64,000 bases of DNA from assembly GCA_965218935.1 (NCBI GenBank), contig CBDCMH010000007.1, forward strand, positions 372,001-436,000. The letters run 5' to 3'. Positions 1 through 9,026 of the stretch are shown here, one piece after another (positions within the stretch are counted from its first letter, which is position 1; each line of letters begins with the position of its first letter). A program made the translations under genes and the position numbers. Origin of the DNA: JADFOI01 sp965218935 (GTDB lineage: Bacteria > Acidobacteriota > UBA6911 > RPQK01 > JADFOI01). The notes under the pieces were generated by a model. That model saw only the letters and a list, made by a program, of their open reading frames with translations, had not been told where the DNA came from and did no database searches.

Positions 1-171
1 ATGGGGGTGCTGGGTGCCGAGACCTTGGAGTGCTGACTCTTCTTTGGCTCGTTCCTGAATTTCTTCACCTGAGTTGACAGATTGGGGATATTGTTGCGCT
101 GTGGTATAGTTTTGGGCGTTGCGAGAAGCGGCGTGAGAAAGTTGGATTCTCGGGTCGGAAGGAGCAAAATA

Positions 172-246
172 TACTGTCCAATTTACTGTCCATTTTTGAG
201 TCTGAACGTGCAGATTCCATAGACAGTAAAGACTTGAGAGACAGTA
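172..246. repeat. paired short repeats upstream of tRNA-Gly
   Basis: TACTGTCCA occurs twice (172-180 and 184-192), and its partial reverse complement GACAGTA occurs twice further on (222-228 and 240-246). The arrangement is therefore two direct copies facing two inverted copies just before the tRNA gene. It could be a protein-binding array or a weak fold in RNA. I see no partner gene that explains it, and chance or decay of an older element remains possible. The rest of 1-298 holds no complete gene. Confidence 0.3.
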
Positions 247-298
247 AGGCAATCTTGTAGGTTGCTCTGTTTCTTGCAAATAGCTGATTTCATTCAGA

Positions 299-373
<75 letters not shown>

Positions 374-419
374 ATCTAACTCCTTTTTGATCAATCCTTT
401 AAGTCAGTTAGTCAGGGTG

Positions 420-480
420 TCGCAAAACGACAAATAGGGCCAGGGTGCGGATAGGGTGCGGATAGGGTGCGGAAGGTGCG
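420..480 (+). repeat. 44-bp direct repeat, copy 1, with 11-bp tandem array
   Basis: Positions 420-463 match 2489-2532 at 41 of 44 bases in the same orientation. The two copies bracket the secreted hydrolase gene. Inside this copy the unit AGGGTGCGGAT is tandemly repeated at 442-452, 453-463 and (without the last base) 464-473, with a degenerate fourth copy to 480. The second copy holds two units. The function is unknown. It may mark a duplication or insertion scar. Confidence 0.8.
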
Positions 481-586
481 TTTTTTGCGCGCTCTTGCGC
501 GTTGTTACGCCCCCTCCCTGCTTCCGCCGTCTCGATAGTAGTATCCAGCCGGGAGGGCGGACCGCTGATTAGCCTCGTTGTAGGGA

Positions 587-2260
587 TTACGAGGACGGGA
601 ATTGCTTTACTCTGGCCTCCTCCAAGTAGAGGGCGGCGCCCTTCTCGGTGAGGAGGTTCTCCTTCTGCAGGGCTTCCACCGTCCTTTGGACACAGGCTAC
701 ATATTTTTCCCGGCTGAAGGTCTCATCGGGTAGGAGCAAAAGGAGGCGGCGCCAGGCCTCGGTCATGGTCTCTCGCTTGTCCCGACGTCCGCTCCCGTTC
801 ATGTCTACGTAAATCATCCGTCCATCTACCGGCTCAATCCCCTGGCCCGTAAACAAGGCGACGGCGGTGGTACCTACTCCGCCGGACCCCAGACTCGGAG
901 GAAAGGCGTGATACACACCCAGCGGACAGGCGACTTCCGGCGTCGCGATGGCGTTCGTTTGGTTGCCGAAGCCGATGTTTACGTCCGCTTTTGAAGGCGG
1001 AGGCTCGATCCCTTTCTCCACCCAATTGTCCAGCCGATCAATGAAAGCATCCATCAGCCGAGTCAATTGCAGAACTTCGACATCGCGTCGCCTGCCGTTG
1101 TCCGGCAAGGTATCGCCACTGTTATGGCTGATTCCCCGAACCTCGTAATACCGATACTCCTTGTCTAAGCCCTTGTTGTGCAGCATTCGGGAACGGGTCC
1201 GCTTGTTGGTCAGATAAACTGGCGAAACTGTCTCCGGGATGTTCCGGACCTCCATCATCCACGGCGTATTGGCTGAATAAACGTTGGGATATGCCAAATG
1301 GGCGATCTCCAGCGCTTTAATGAACCCAGTCTTGTCGTCCGGTGAGCGGAACAGGATATCTTGGCCATCGCGGATGAGAAACGGGAGAAACATTCCTCCG
1401 CCCACGTCGTCCCAGAGAAATCCGTCAATCGTATGGGTTCCCACTGGGTCGCGGTTGAGTTCGGGGTTGAGTTGCGACATATAATTAACCAGCGTGCCCA
1501 TCATGGCCCCCCCAGACTTGCCGTACCAGTAAGTGTAGGTGGGCCTCTGGCCCAAACGGTCCTTCAGAAAGTTCTTCACCAGAATGGCCTTCTCCATAAT
1601 GAGCTCGGGGATTTCCGCAATGTTTTGGCTCGGCCAGACCTCGCCGTTACCGAGGACCGCCTCATAGTCTCCCGGCGCATCGCGTGCCGCATTGCGCCGG
1701 CTGCGGGCCACCGCGTAACCCTTCTCCAGCATCACCTTCTCGAAGCGTGTCGGTTCAAAAGGTTGCACTGGATCGAAGTACTGATCCCACGGCTTCATAG
1801 AGCCGGTCAGGAAGGATCCTCCCGACCCATGGACCATGACGTACAACTTCCCGTTCCATCCAGTTTCCGGATAGTAGAGCGTGAGCGAAGTTCCTTTTGC
1901 GGCTTCATACCGCAAAACGCCTTGGAAACGAGAACTATGGTTGCCATACTGTGTGAAATAGAAATCTGGCGCCGAGGTGAAGTGATTGGAGCGCGCTCCT
2001 TCCTTGACAATCCAACCGGACAAGGTACCCGTGATCCCAATATCTACGCGACGATATTTGCGGTTGGGTTCGACAATCCCGTGATCTTGCATCAGGCACT
2101 CTTCCTGCCCCACCATCTTCCCGTTCACATTCTTCTTGGGAGCCATAAACTGGGAGCAACTGACCGTCGTGGTAGGCAAACCTAGTGCTGTTCCGCCCCA
2201 CAGCCAGAGGACCGGAAAAAATACCAGCAAGAACTTCCATACAGTGATCCTGAATCTCAT
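587..2260 (-). CDS. secreted alpha/beta-hydrolase-fold protein
   Basis: A 557-residue exported protein, probably an esterase-type hydrolase; the substrate is unknown. The N-terminus is a clear signal peptide (basic start, then a hydrophobic stretch ending near TALG). The nucleophile elbow reads GKSGG, with Ser in the usual place, and the oxyanion-side motif HGSGGSF lies upstream in the chain. An SHNSGD segment late in the protein is a candidate for the catalytic histidine. I place the start at the ATG at 2260, which has AGGAGG five bases upstream, rather than the GTG two codons earlier. The gene stands alone between two 44-bp direct repeats and may have moved as a unit. It could resemble tannase/feruloyl-esterase-like enzymes, but I cannot assign a named family. 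Confidence 0.75.
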   Translation of the reverse strand: MRFRITVWKFLLVFFPVLWLWGGTALGLPTTTVSCSQFMAPKKNVNGKMVGQEECLMQDHGIVEPNRKYRRVDIGITGTLSGWIVKEGARSNHFTSAPDFYFTQYGNHSSRFQGVLRYEAAKGTSLTLYYPETGWNGKLYVMVHGSGGSFLTGSMKPWDQYFDPVQPFEPTRFEKVMLEKGYAVARSRRNAARDAPGDYEAVLGNGEVWPSQNIAEIPELIMEKAILVKNFLKDRLGQRPTYTYWYGKSGGAMMGTLVNYMSQLNPELNRDPVGTHTIDGFLWDDVGGGMFLPFLIRDGQDILFRSPDDKTGFIKALEIAHLAYPNVYSANTPWMMEVRNIPETVSPVYLTNKRTRSRMLHNKGLDKEYRYYEVRGISHNSGDTLPDNGRRRDVEVLQLTRLMDAFIDRLDNWVEKGIEPPPSKADVNIGFGNQTNAIATPEVACPLGVYHAFPPSLGSGGVGTTAVALFTGQGIEPVDGRMIYVDMNGSGRRDKRETMTEAWRRLLLLLPDETFSREKYVACVQRTVEALQKENLLTEKGAALYLEEARVKQFPSS

Positions 2261-2378
2261 ACGCACCTCCTATAGGCGGTTCGATCCATCTAAGGAAAGG
2301 TTTTCTAGTAGCCCCATTCTAAAAGGCGATCCGAAGCTCTGTCAACCAAACAACAAAGAAGGGGACAGACAGTGGGAC

Positions 2379-2462
2379 AATGCCCTTGGAGTGAGCCGCA
2401 TCCAGCGCATTGGCAATCTGAATCCCCACATCGAGCAGCTCATCCGTTCGCATGGAACGGCC
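2379..2462 (-). pseudogene. fragment of a Ser/Thr protein kinase gene
   Basis: On the minus strand about 28 codons read GRSMRTDELLDVGIQIANAL and continue DAAHSKGI. This is the segment just before the catalytic HRDIKPAN motif in the large Ser/Thr kinases of Acidobacteriota and relatives. Directly after GI, where HRD should follow, the reading frame continues into unrelated sequence, and upstream there is no N-lobe. Only this helical piece survives. It sits next to the second 44-bp direct repeat and downstream of a TPR gene whose C-terminus resembles the tail of such kinases, so a rearranged kinase locus is likely. Confidence 0.6.
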
Positions 2463-2488
2463 TTGATAAGGCGTAGTCGACAGAGGCG

Positions 2489-2532
2489 TCACGAAACGAC
2501 AAATAGGACCAGGGTGCGGATAGGGTGCGGAT
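2489..2532 (+). repeat. 44-bp direct repeat, copy 2
   Basis: Same-orientation copy of 420-463 with three mismatches. It carries two AGGGTGCGGAT units. With copy 1 it flanks the hydrolase gene, and it abuts the kinase-gene fragment. Confidence 0.8.
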
Positions 2533-2604
2533 TTGAGTGGTGAAGATTGGGTGGATTTGGGCAGCCGGTTGGGTTCGGTTAGGCGGAAGCGGAGGTGAAA
2601 CAAA

Positions 2605-3489
2605 CTAATTTGCTGGTCTTAAGGATGTCAAATCCTCAGTGCGGTCTAGTTGACGCAGTATCGGGTGGTCAGGGTCGGCTAGCGCGAGCCGCTTGCGAAG
2701 CTCATTCTCGATTTTTCGACCATCCTCATCCCGACCCATTTCGCGGTAAAGCTGTACCAGCTGTGCCTGGTTTCTCAACCACAGAGGGGGAGAAAGCACG
2801 AATGTTTTTCTCGAGGCCTTTTCGAGTAATTGTATTGCCTCCACCAAGTCCCCCTGCAGGCTATATGCTTCGGCCAGGATTTCCGATGCGTTAATATAGT
2901 TGCGCTCTTGTAGAAGTGGAAGGGTGCTTTCGAGCATCGCAATCCCTTCCGCGGTGTTTCCTTGGCTTAACTTAAGTACACCCCGTGCCATCTCGATCCT
3001 TACTGAAAACGGTGCCAAGTCTGGCCTGACAATATGAGAAGTAACCCGCCTCTCGACTTCGAGCAGAATCTTTTCCGATTCGGCAAAAAAACCGGAACGA
3101 ACCAGCATTATTGCAGTAAAAAAGGGTTCGTCAGGCTCCCGGTGCAGGATATAATCCTGCGGACTTGATCCTCCCGAGACTTTCGGAGCTTCCAGGTACT
3201 GTTTTAGATGGTTTTTCATCGCCTCATGGTCAGTTTCGTTGTAGGCGATTCTAGCCAAACTCAGGTGGCGACTTCTCCGGTCTAGACCATTGGTCAGCCA
3301 TTCTCGGGCGAGCTGGCGCCTACCTAAGACCTCATAGAACCATCCCAAAACAGGAACCCACCTGCCCGACATCCCGAGACGTTTAAGTGTCTGTGACACT
3401 TTATCGATGCCAAGAAGCGCAGGTTTGATGTAGTGCTGGTATGGAGGTTTGACCGCTTCGCCAGGCTCCTTCGCGTGGGCTTTTGACAT
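2605..3489 (-). CDS. TPR-like repeat protein
   Basis: A 294-residue, mostly helical, soluble-looking protein with no signal peptide. From about residue 75 onward, helix pairs with the spacing of tetratricopeptide repeats can be seen (LAREWLTNGL, AEGIAMLESTLPLLQERNY, LVEAIQLLEKA), so a protein-protein scaffold is the likely role. The C-terminus (ELRKRLALADPDHPILRQL) closely resembles the tail of acidobacterial kinase-TPR proteins as I know them. With a kinase fragment lying just downstream, this gene may be the surviving TPR part of a former kinase, or a stand-alone paralogue. ATG start with AGGAT upstream. The partner is unknown. Confidence 0.6.
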   Translation of the reverse strand: MSKAHAKEPGEAVKPPYQHYIKPALLGIDKVSQTLKRLGMSGRWVPVLGWFYEVLGRRQLAREWLTNGLDRRSRHLSLARIAYNETDHEAMKNHLKQYLEAPKVSGGSSPQDYILHREPDEPFFTAIMLVRSGFFAESEKILLEVERRVTSHIVRPDLAPFSVRIEMARGVLKLSQGNTAEGIAMLESTLPLLQERNYINASEILAEAYSLQGDLVEAIQLLEKASRKTFVLSPPLWLRNQAQLVQLYREMGRDEDGRKIENELRKRLALADPDHPILRQLDRTEDLTSLRPAN

Positions 3490-3572
3490 CTTGATCCTGA
3501 CTCTATAGTCTCTGACTTTCTCCTCCGGCCAAAATCTGACCGGCGTTTTCTGCTAGGATTGAGACCGATCGT

Positions 3573-4421
3573 ATGAGTCTAGGAAGATTTCAAGTGCCCA
3601 ACCGTTTTGCGGCTCCGATCCGTGCCGCCGGCCGAAGCCGGCGCTGGGCACGGATGATTTTCGTGGTCCTTGCGGCAATGGGGGGCTGGCTGCTGGCTGG
3701 AATCGCCGGCAGTCAAAACGAGACCGGAGACGCTCCCGAAGCTGAGTTCCACATGGTGCGCTTGGTCCACGGGGATCCTGGAAGGGCCGGATTCCGTTTT
3801 TGGGGTCGGCCCTATTGGGCGATTGACTATCCCCTGGCTGAAGAAAACTTCCTTCCGGCACTCCGCGAGACGACCACTATTGACGTTGCGGATGACAGCC
3901 GGCATCTGGAGATAACGGACGACCGGATCTTTCAGTATCCTTTTCTGTTCATGCAGCAGCCCGGGAACGGGGACTGGAACCCCACCGCTCTGGAGGCTGA
4001 ACGCTTGCGGGAGTATTTGCTGCGCGGCGGGTTTCTGGTGGTCGACGATCTTCACGGTGAGTACGATTGGCGTGTTCTTGAATCCGGTATGCGGCGCGTT
4101 TTTCCAGACCGTCCGATTGTTGATATTCCGGAGGACGATCCACTGTTGAGCGACTTTTTCCTGCTCGACAAGCTCACGCAGATTCCTGGTCAGCGGCACT
4201 TGCGACGCGGTTCCGGCGGACGAACAGTGGCGCAGATGCAAGGTCCGCCGAGTTTGCGGGGTATCTACGACGATCACGGCAATCTGATGGTCGTCATCAA
4301 CTTCAACATCGACATGGGCGATGGCTGGGAACATGCTGGCGATCGCCCGTATCCGGTTGGGATGAGTGCGGTGGCGTATCAATTTGGCGTGAATTACGTC
4401 ATCTACGCCATGACGCACTGA
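3573..4421 (+). CDS. DUF4159 family exported protein
   Basis: A 282-residue protein with an N-terminal membrane segment or signal (about residues 27-47, MIFVVLAAMGGWLLAGIAG), then a single globular domain matching the DUF4159 family: WAIDYPLAEENF near the start, a YPFLFM segment, and the core LREYLLRGGFLVVDDLHG followed by FPDRPIVDIPEDDPLL. In known genomes DUF4159 proteins often occur near MoxR/DUF58-type genes and resemble glutamine-amidotransferase-like Rossmann folds; their biochemical role is not established. Those partners are absent here. It is divergent from the TPR gene and convergent with the PQQ dehydrogenase. Confidence 0.75.
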   Translation: MSLGRFQVPNRFAAPIRAAGRSRRWARMIFVVLAAMGGWLLAGIAGSQNETGDAPEAEFHMVRLVHGDPGRAGFRFWGRPYWAIDYPLAEENFLPALRETTTIDVADDSRHLEITDDRIFQYPFLFMQQPGNGDWNPTALEAERLREYLLRGGFLVVDDLHGEYDWRVLESGMRRVFPDRPIVDIPEDDPLLSDFFLLDKLTQIPGQRHLRRGSGGRTVAQMQGPPSLRGIYDDHGNLMVVINFNIDMGDGWEHAGDRPYPVGMSAVAYQFGVNYVIYAMTH

Positions 4422-4454
4422 CAATCGCCCTAAAGCTCTCGCCGAACCTGCCTC

Positions 4455-4495
4455 GAGCCCGGATTATTCATAGGCTGTCGTAGCGAAGCGGTGGA
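4455..4495 (+). repeat. dispersed palindromic repeat, single arm
   Basis: The segment CCCGGATTATTCATAGGCTG followed by TCGTAGCGAAGCGG matches the reverse complement of the right arm and adjoining bases of the larger element at 31498-31679. It lies just downstream of the DUF4159 gene. Only one arm is present here. Confidence 0.55.
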
Positions 4496-4551
4496 AGCGC
4501 TATGGATGGGGAGCAGATTCGCTGCCGCGCCTACTTGGCCGATTTCGTTTC

Positions 4552-6336
4552 CTACGGCAGAACGAACACGAAGAGAGTGTTGTCTGTGCCGGAACTCAAC
4601 TCGGGTGTCAAGGCCTTCGCGCCTTGGGTAACAAGCGAGCTGCCCGTGCTGACCGCGACATACTGTTTACCATCGACTGCATATGTAACCGGATGGCCCG
4701 TGACCGAGGAACCCAGATCGACCTCCCAAAGCACTTCTCCGGTATTCTGATCAAGCGCCCTGAAGCCGCCATTGGCATCCCCCCCGAACACGAGACCGCC
4801 TCCTGTGGTCAGGAGCGCCGTTACACCCGCTCGCTGGTCGTACTTCCAAATAGCCTCGCCGGTTTCCACGGAGATCGCATGTACGGTGCCTACGTTGCTC
4901 GTTCCCGGCGTGATCTGCCTCTGGCCCCGGAATCCATACCTCGACCGCTGGCGGCTACCGGGCGACTCCAGGAAGTCAAAGGTGGGTCCGGGTTCATTGG
5001 ACGTCATGTTCATGCACGTATTCTGTAGCGGGAAGTACATCGCATGGGTTAGCGGGCTGTAGGCGCCGGGAGGCCAATTCTTTCCTCCGCCGGAACTCGG
5101 GCATACCAGACGCTGCTGCCCTGAAGCTGTGAAAAGCACCTCGGGGTTGACGGTGACCTTTCCTGTTGCACCGTCAATATCTTTCACGACGTTTTGAGTC
5201 ACGGTCGGTCGAGCCCACAGGAACTCGCCACTTTTGCGATCGAGGGTGTAGGCAATTCCAGTCTTACCCGGAATCCCTGTGACGACCTGCCGCCTTTCGC
5301 CCGGCTGGATATTGGGATTGATCCAACTCACTTCTTCCGGGTCGGGGGCGACGGCCGTATCGACCAAAATACGCTCGAAAGGATGGTCGAGATCCCAGTG
5401 GTCGACAACGTGCTGGTAATACCAGACCATTTTTCCAGTATCGACGTCGAGCGCGAGCGTCGAGTTGTGATAGAGGTACCGAAGGTCGTTGGAGTCCAGC
5501 AGGAACTTGGGTGCCGGAGACGTGACCGAGGTGCCGGTGTAAACGAGTCGGAGTTCCGGATCGTAGCTGGGCACCATCCAAGTGCCCACATGCCACCGTC
5601 TCTCGTAGGGAACGTTGCCCCAAGTTTCACCCCCCAGCTCCTCCGGCTTCGGAATTGTTCGGTGGCGCCACAATTCTCGACCGGTTCTCGCATCATGGGC
5701 GGTGAAGACACAAGCCTCGGGACCGCCCTCGGGAGAGCAGTTCCGACCGGATAGGATCTTGCCATCTGCGATGATCGGACCGGAGCTGTGGTTGGCGGTG
5801 TTGACCCTGTAGTCGAGGATCTGGGTTTCCCAAACCAGCTTGCCGGAGGTGGCATCGACGGCGAAAACGAAAGCGTCGCCACTCGTGGCGATAATCAGGT
5901 TTCCGTAGAGCGCTTGGTTTCGAGTGCGGCCGGGATCCCTAATAAAAGATGTCAAGTCCTCCGGCCAGTTCCGGCGGTACTCCCAGATAAGGACTCCTGT
6001 CGCGGCATTCAGGGCCTGGGTGACATCGTTCGGGTTTGGCATATACATGATGCCGTCGTACACGAGTGGCGTTCCCTGCTGGCTGCCCCCCTGTTCCAGC
6101 ACCCGGGACCAGACCATCTTGAGTTCCCGGACGTTCTCGCGATCCACCTGGTCCAGTGGACTGTAGCCCCAACCATCCAGTGTCCGGCGCCACATCAACC
6201 AGTCCGCCGGGTCGGGATTTTGCAACATCGCGTCGGTGACGGGGACGAAATCGGCCGGGTACTCCTGTGCCTCTACTTGCAGGCCGCACGCGACCAGAAC
6301 CATGAATAAAGCCAATATCGGAAAAAAGTGTTTCAA
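4552..6336 (-). CDS. PQQ-dependent alcohol dehydrogenase (quinoprotein)
   Basis: A 594-residue periplasmic quinoprotein of the methanol/ethanol dehydrogenase family, expected to oxidise an alcohol with PQQ and pass electrons to a cytochrome c. It has a signal peptide (about residues 1-23). The eight-bladed propeller shows as repeated tryptophan docking motifs (ATGVLIWEYR, ATSGKLVWETQ, ARTGRELWRHR, KSGEFLWARP, VETGEAIWKY, QNTGEVLWEV). The vicinal Cys-Cys pair of classic methanol dehydrogenases is not seen. Two cysteines separated by eight residues (GRNCSPEGGPEACVF) occupy that region. There is no C-terminal heme domain, so a separate cytochrome would be needed; none is nearby. The start is TTG, nine bases after a strong AGGAGG. 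The substrate cannot be read from the sequence. Confidence 0.85.
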   Translation of the reverse strand: MKHFFPILALFMVLVACGLQVEAQEYPADFVPVTDAMLQNPDPADWLMWRRTLDGWGYSPLDQVDRENVRELKMVWSRVLEQGGSQQGTPLVYDGIMYMPNPNDVTQALNAATGVLIWEYRRNWPEDLTSFIRDPGRTRNQALYGNLIIATSGDAFVFAVDATSGKLVWETQILDYRVNTANHSSGPIIADGKILSGRNCSPEGGPEACVFTAHDARTGRELWRHRTIPKPEELGGETWGNVPYERRWHVGTWMVPSYDPELRLVYTGTSVTSPAPKFLLDSNDLRYLYHNSTLALDVDTGKMVWYYQHVVDHWDLDHPFERILVDTAVAPDPEEVSWINPNIQPGERRQVVTGIPGKTGIAYTLDRKSGEFLWARPTVTQNVVKDIDGATGKVTVNPEVLFTASGQQRLVCPSSGGGKNWPPGAYSPLTHAMYFPLQNTCMNMTSNEPGPTFDFLESPGSRQRSRYGFRGQRQITPGTSNVGTVHAISVETGEAIWKYDQRAGVTALLTTGGGLVFGGDANGGFRALDQNTGEVLWEVDLGSSVTGHPVTYAVDGKQYVAVSTGSSLVTQGAKALTPELSSGTDNTLFVFVLP

Positions 6337-6472
6337 CTGATAGGACCTCCTCGCCCAACACAGCTGTGCTGAATGTTACGACGTGAGGCTGCCAAAGACA
6401 ATGGGAAAGGGCGGGAATCACCACGCTACCGGTGATAGAATGAACCGCCAGACATTGCCGGGGTTATGAATT

Positions 6473-6847
6473 TTGACAGCCCGGGCCTTTCCTGACATCA
6501 GATATAGACCCACCTTCTTTGCCACTTCCTCCAGAGTTAAGCTTGATCATTTCCGCCACTTCAAGAGTTATACGCGAGAGCTCTCCGGTAAAGCTGTGAA
6601 ACCGGTTCCGCCGGTGCTCTTCAGCGTCACCGCCTCCAGTGCGGACCATACGGTGGAGAAGTACCAGAACATCGTCTTGCCCATGTTCGCAGCCATGACG
6701 CCAGCTCCCAAGGTCCGCTTTGTCCCCTTCCGGGCCGGAGTGCACAGCTACACCCGCCAGGAGCCTGGCCTCCCACTGGGCGTGGCACCGGCCGTGGCCC
6801 AGCTCTGGTACGACGCTATTATGGGCGGCTACTTTCATGCACCTTGA
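6473..6847 (+). pseudogene. C-terminal remnant of a larger protein, possibly a hydrolase
   Basis: The 6337-6972 gap contains an open frame of 124 codons whose last two thirds look truly coding (SADHTVEKYQNIVLPMF, FRAGVHSYTRQEPGLPLG, APAVAQLWYDAIMGGYF). The first part is low-complexity and there is no good ribosome-binding site. The GVHSYTR segment near the end could be the histidine-bearing loop of an alpha/beta hydrolase, with the N-terminal catalytic half missing. I treat it as a truncated remnant. A short intact gene of unknown function is the alternative. Confidence 0.35.
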
Positions 6848-6972
6848 ATTGAAAAGGGACAGAAGTTTGTTCGATACCCCGCCTCGAAAAAGACTTGCGA
6901 CAGGGATCCGCATCGAGGTATAACCCTCCTAACCGAAACAGGTATCAACCCCACAGTTAAAAGGAGGTACCC

Positions 6973-8967
6973 ATGCTTATTAGACTCTCCGTTCGAGGAC
7001 CGATTATTTCTTTCCTGTGCCTCGTTGTGTTGCTGGCCTTTTACGGCACCGAGTTGTCCGCTCAGCAGCTGCCTCCCGAAGTGGCCAGGAGCGGCTACGC
7101 CGACACGATTTTTATCAACGGCAAGGTGGTGAGCATGGATGACGCATCCACCTCCACCAGTATGGGAAGCGTCTATGAGGCCGTTGCCGTTAAAGGGGAC
7201 AGGATCATGAAACTGGGGACCAGCTCCCAGATCCGTGCGCTGGCGGGACCCGACAGCAGGGTTTTCGACTTGGGAGGAAAAACCCTCTTGCCCGGAATTA
7301 TTGAGCCTCACAGCCATCATTACGGCGGTGCCGTGGATTTTCTGGATCGCTTAGGCTATCCCTACCCGCCCAAGAACGTAATCATGGTCAGCGCAGTAGG
7401 GGATCCTGATCTGGAGAAGACCCAGGCCATCATGCGCGACACCATCAAGGATGCGTCCAGCAAGGTTAGTCCGGGAGACTGGATCGTGCTGAGCATGCAG
7501 TCTCATGCGGAGGCGCCCCGCTCGGTGCAAACTTGGGGGATGACCCGCCGCCTGACCAATCGCCGGACCCTTGATTTGTGGGCGCCGGAGAACCCGGTGC
7601 TGATGAGGCCGGGGTTAAGAGGGAACATCAATTCCAAGGCGCTGGAGATTCTGGACGATTTTCTCCCGGGATACTCGGCCTCCATTCACGAGTCCATGCA
7701 CGGGGATGTCATTGGTGAGGACATCGCCGGCATCGGATGGGTGGGGAGCCAGGAGATGTCGGTCATCACCTGGGAGCTTTTCTTGCAGAACGTTCCTCTC
7801 AACACGTTGGCCCAGGCCATCAAACTGGCCGGAGAAAGATTCGCCGCCAACGGGGTTACCACATTTTCCAGCCGCATTCAGTTTCCCAAGATCATGAGCG
7901 GCTATGCCACCCTGGCCGGTCTGGGCCAGATGCCCATCCGTTTGTCGGCCCACTACGAAGTCCATCGGCTGCCCATTGATCCTCAGCAGACCCGTCAGAT
8001 GTACCGGCGTACGGGAGTGCTGCAGGGGATTGGGGACGATTATCTGTGGATTGACGGGGTGGCTTCCGAGCGCTGGGACTCCTATTACCCGGAATCTTGC
8101 ACCGGACCCGATACGGATGCTCCGCCCCACATCAAGGCCCGCGAAACGTGCCCCAAGCCGGGAGATCTGCACTGGGACACCCTGGAGAATGCCATGAAGT
8201 CGGGTTGGCGCCTGGCGGGCGTGCACATCTGCGGCAGTGAAAGCGCTAGGGCCTTTATTCGCATGGTGGATCGGGCCAGGGCAGTCAACGGCTGGTCCAT
8301 GGAAGAAGTGCGTCGGATGCGCCTGACCGGAGAACACTGTGGTGTGATCGGTAAGCAGCCGGATGTCATCCAGAAACTGAAGGATTATGGGATGATCTTG
8401 AGCTGCGGTCCCGACATCATTAGAGAGTCACCCTTTTGGATTCAAGACTATGGTCCGCAGATGAATGACTTCGTGCTTCCTTTCAGGACTTGGATTGAGT
8501 CGGGGGTGCAGGTGGTGGGACAGCATTTGGGCTGGCGCGGCCAACCCGGAACTCGCGGATTCCGGCCTTCCTTTTACATCATGTGGCAGGCGATCACTCG
8601 TAAAGACGATGGGCAGGTTTGGCAGCCGGAAGAACGCATTGACCGAGTTCATGCCCTGAAGATGTGGACTCGATGGGCAGCCAACTACATTCAGAAGGAA
8701 GATGAGTTGGGTTCACTGGAAGAGGGTAAGTTCGCGGATTTATCGATTATCGATCGCGACTATTTCACGATTCCAGTGGATGACATTTTGAAAGTCCGGC
8801 CCTTGATGACCATGCTGGGCGGCAAGATGGTGATGCTCCAGGGGTCTTTGGCTGAAGAGTTCGAAATGCAGCCTATAGGTCCCGATCGCACCTTTAGGGA
8901 TGAGGATGTGGCCCATTTTGGACTAGCCCTGGAGGAGCAACTGAGAATGTTCGGAGAAGCTAACTGA
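6973..8967 (+). CDS. secreted amidohydrolase (YtcJ/amidohydrolase-3 type)
   Basis: A 664-residue metal-dependent hydrolase with a signal peptide (about residues 1-30, ending near ELSAQQ). The N-terminal beta-sandwich half (DTIFINGKVVSMDD) is followed by the metal-binding HxH motif at residues 113-115 (IEPHSHH) at the start of the TIM barrel. The C-terminal half returns to the sandwich with LEEGKFADLSIIDRD, the signature of the amidohydrolase superfamily. The YtcJ/amidohydrolase-3 branch is typically 550-600 residues, so this one is slightly long. The substrate is unknown; hydrolysis of an amide or cyclic amide outside the cytoplasm is expected. A very strong AAAGGAGGT lies just upstream of the ATG. 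Single gene, followed by a terminator-like hairpin. Confidence 0.85.
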   Translation: MLIRLSVRGPIISFLCLVVLLAFYGTELSAQQLPPEVARSGYADTIFINGKVVSMDDASTSTSMGSVYEAVAVKGDRIMKLGTSSQIRALAGPDSRVFDLGGKTLLPGIIEPHSHHYGGAVDFLDRLGYPYPPKNVIMVSAVGDPDLEKTQAIMRDTIKDASSKVSPGDWIVLSMQSHAEAPRSVQTWGMTRRLTNRRTLDLWAPENPVLMRPGLRGNINSKALEILDDFLPGYSASIHESMHGDVIGEDIAGIGWVGSQEMSVITWELFLQNVPLNTLAQAIKLAGERFAANGVTTFSSRIQFPKIMSGYATLAGLGQMPIRLSAHYEVHRLPIDPQQTRQMYRRTGVLQGIGDDYLWIDGVASERWDSYYPESCTGPDTDAPPHIKARETCPKPGDLHWDTLENAMKSGWRLAGVHICGSESARAFIRMVDRARAVNGWSMEEVRRMRLTGEHCGVIGKQPDVIQKLKDYGMILSCGPDIIRESPFWIQDYGPQMNDFVLPFRTWIESGVQVVGQHLGWRGQPGTRGFRPSFYIMWQAITRKDDGQVWQPEERIDRVHALKMWTRWAANYIQKEDELGSLEEGKFADLSIIDRDYFTIPVDDILKVRPLMTMLGGKMVMLQGSLAEEFEMQPIGPDRTFRDEDVAHFGLALEEQLRMFGEAN

Positions 8968-8985
8968 CCGATCGAGGCTGGTGAT

Positions 8986-9026
8986 CGGGAGCTCGAACGG
9001 TCTGGGGGCTCCCGCTTCCTTTTGTC
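8986..9026 (+). terminator. rho-independent-like terminator after amidohydrolase
   Basis: CGGGAGC (8986-8992) pairs with GCTCCCG (9008-9014) across a 15-base loop, followed by a pyrimidine tract with a TTTT run. It begins about 20 bases after the stop codon. The U tract is interrupted, so strength is uncertain. Confidence 0.5.

Noticed and set aside
1..36. Possible end of a gene entering from the left (frame ending in TGA at 34-36) and an open minus-strand frame over about 1-190.
   Set aside because: Too short and unrecognisable in either direction to decide whether coding.
1361..2185. Long plus-strand open frame opposite the hydrolase gene.
   Set aside because: Shadow of the real minus-strand gene; no start signal and no recognisable protein.
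3579..4424. Long minus-strand frame opposite the DUF4159 gene.
   Set aside because: Antisense shadow; the plus-strand protein has clear family motifs.
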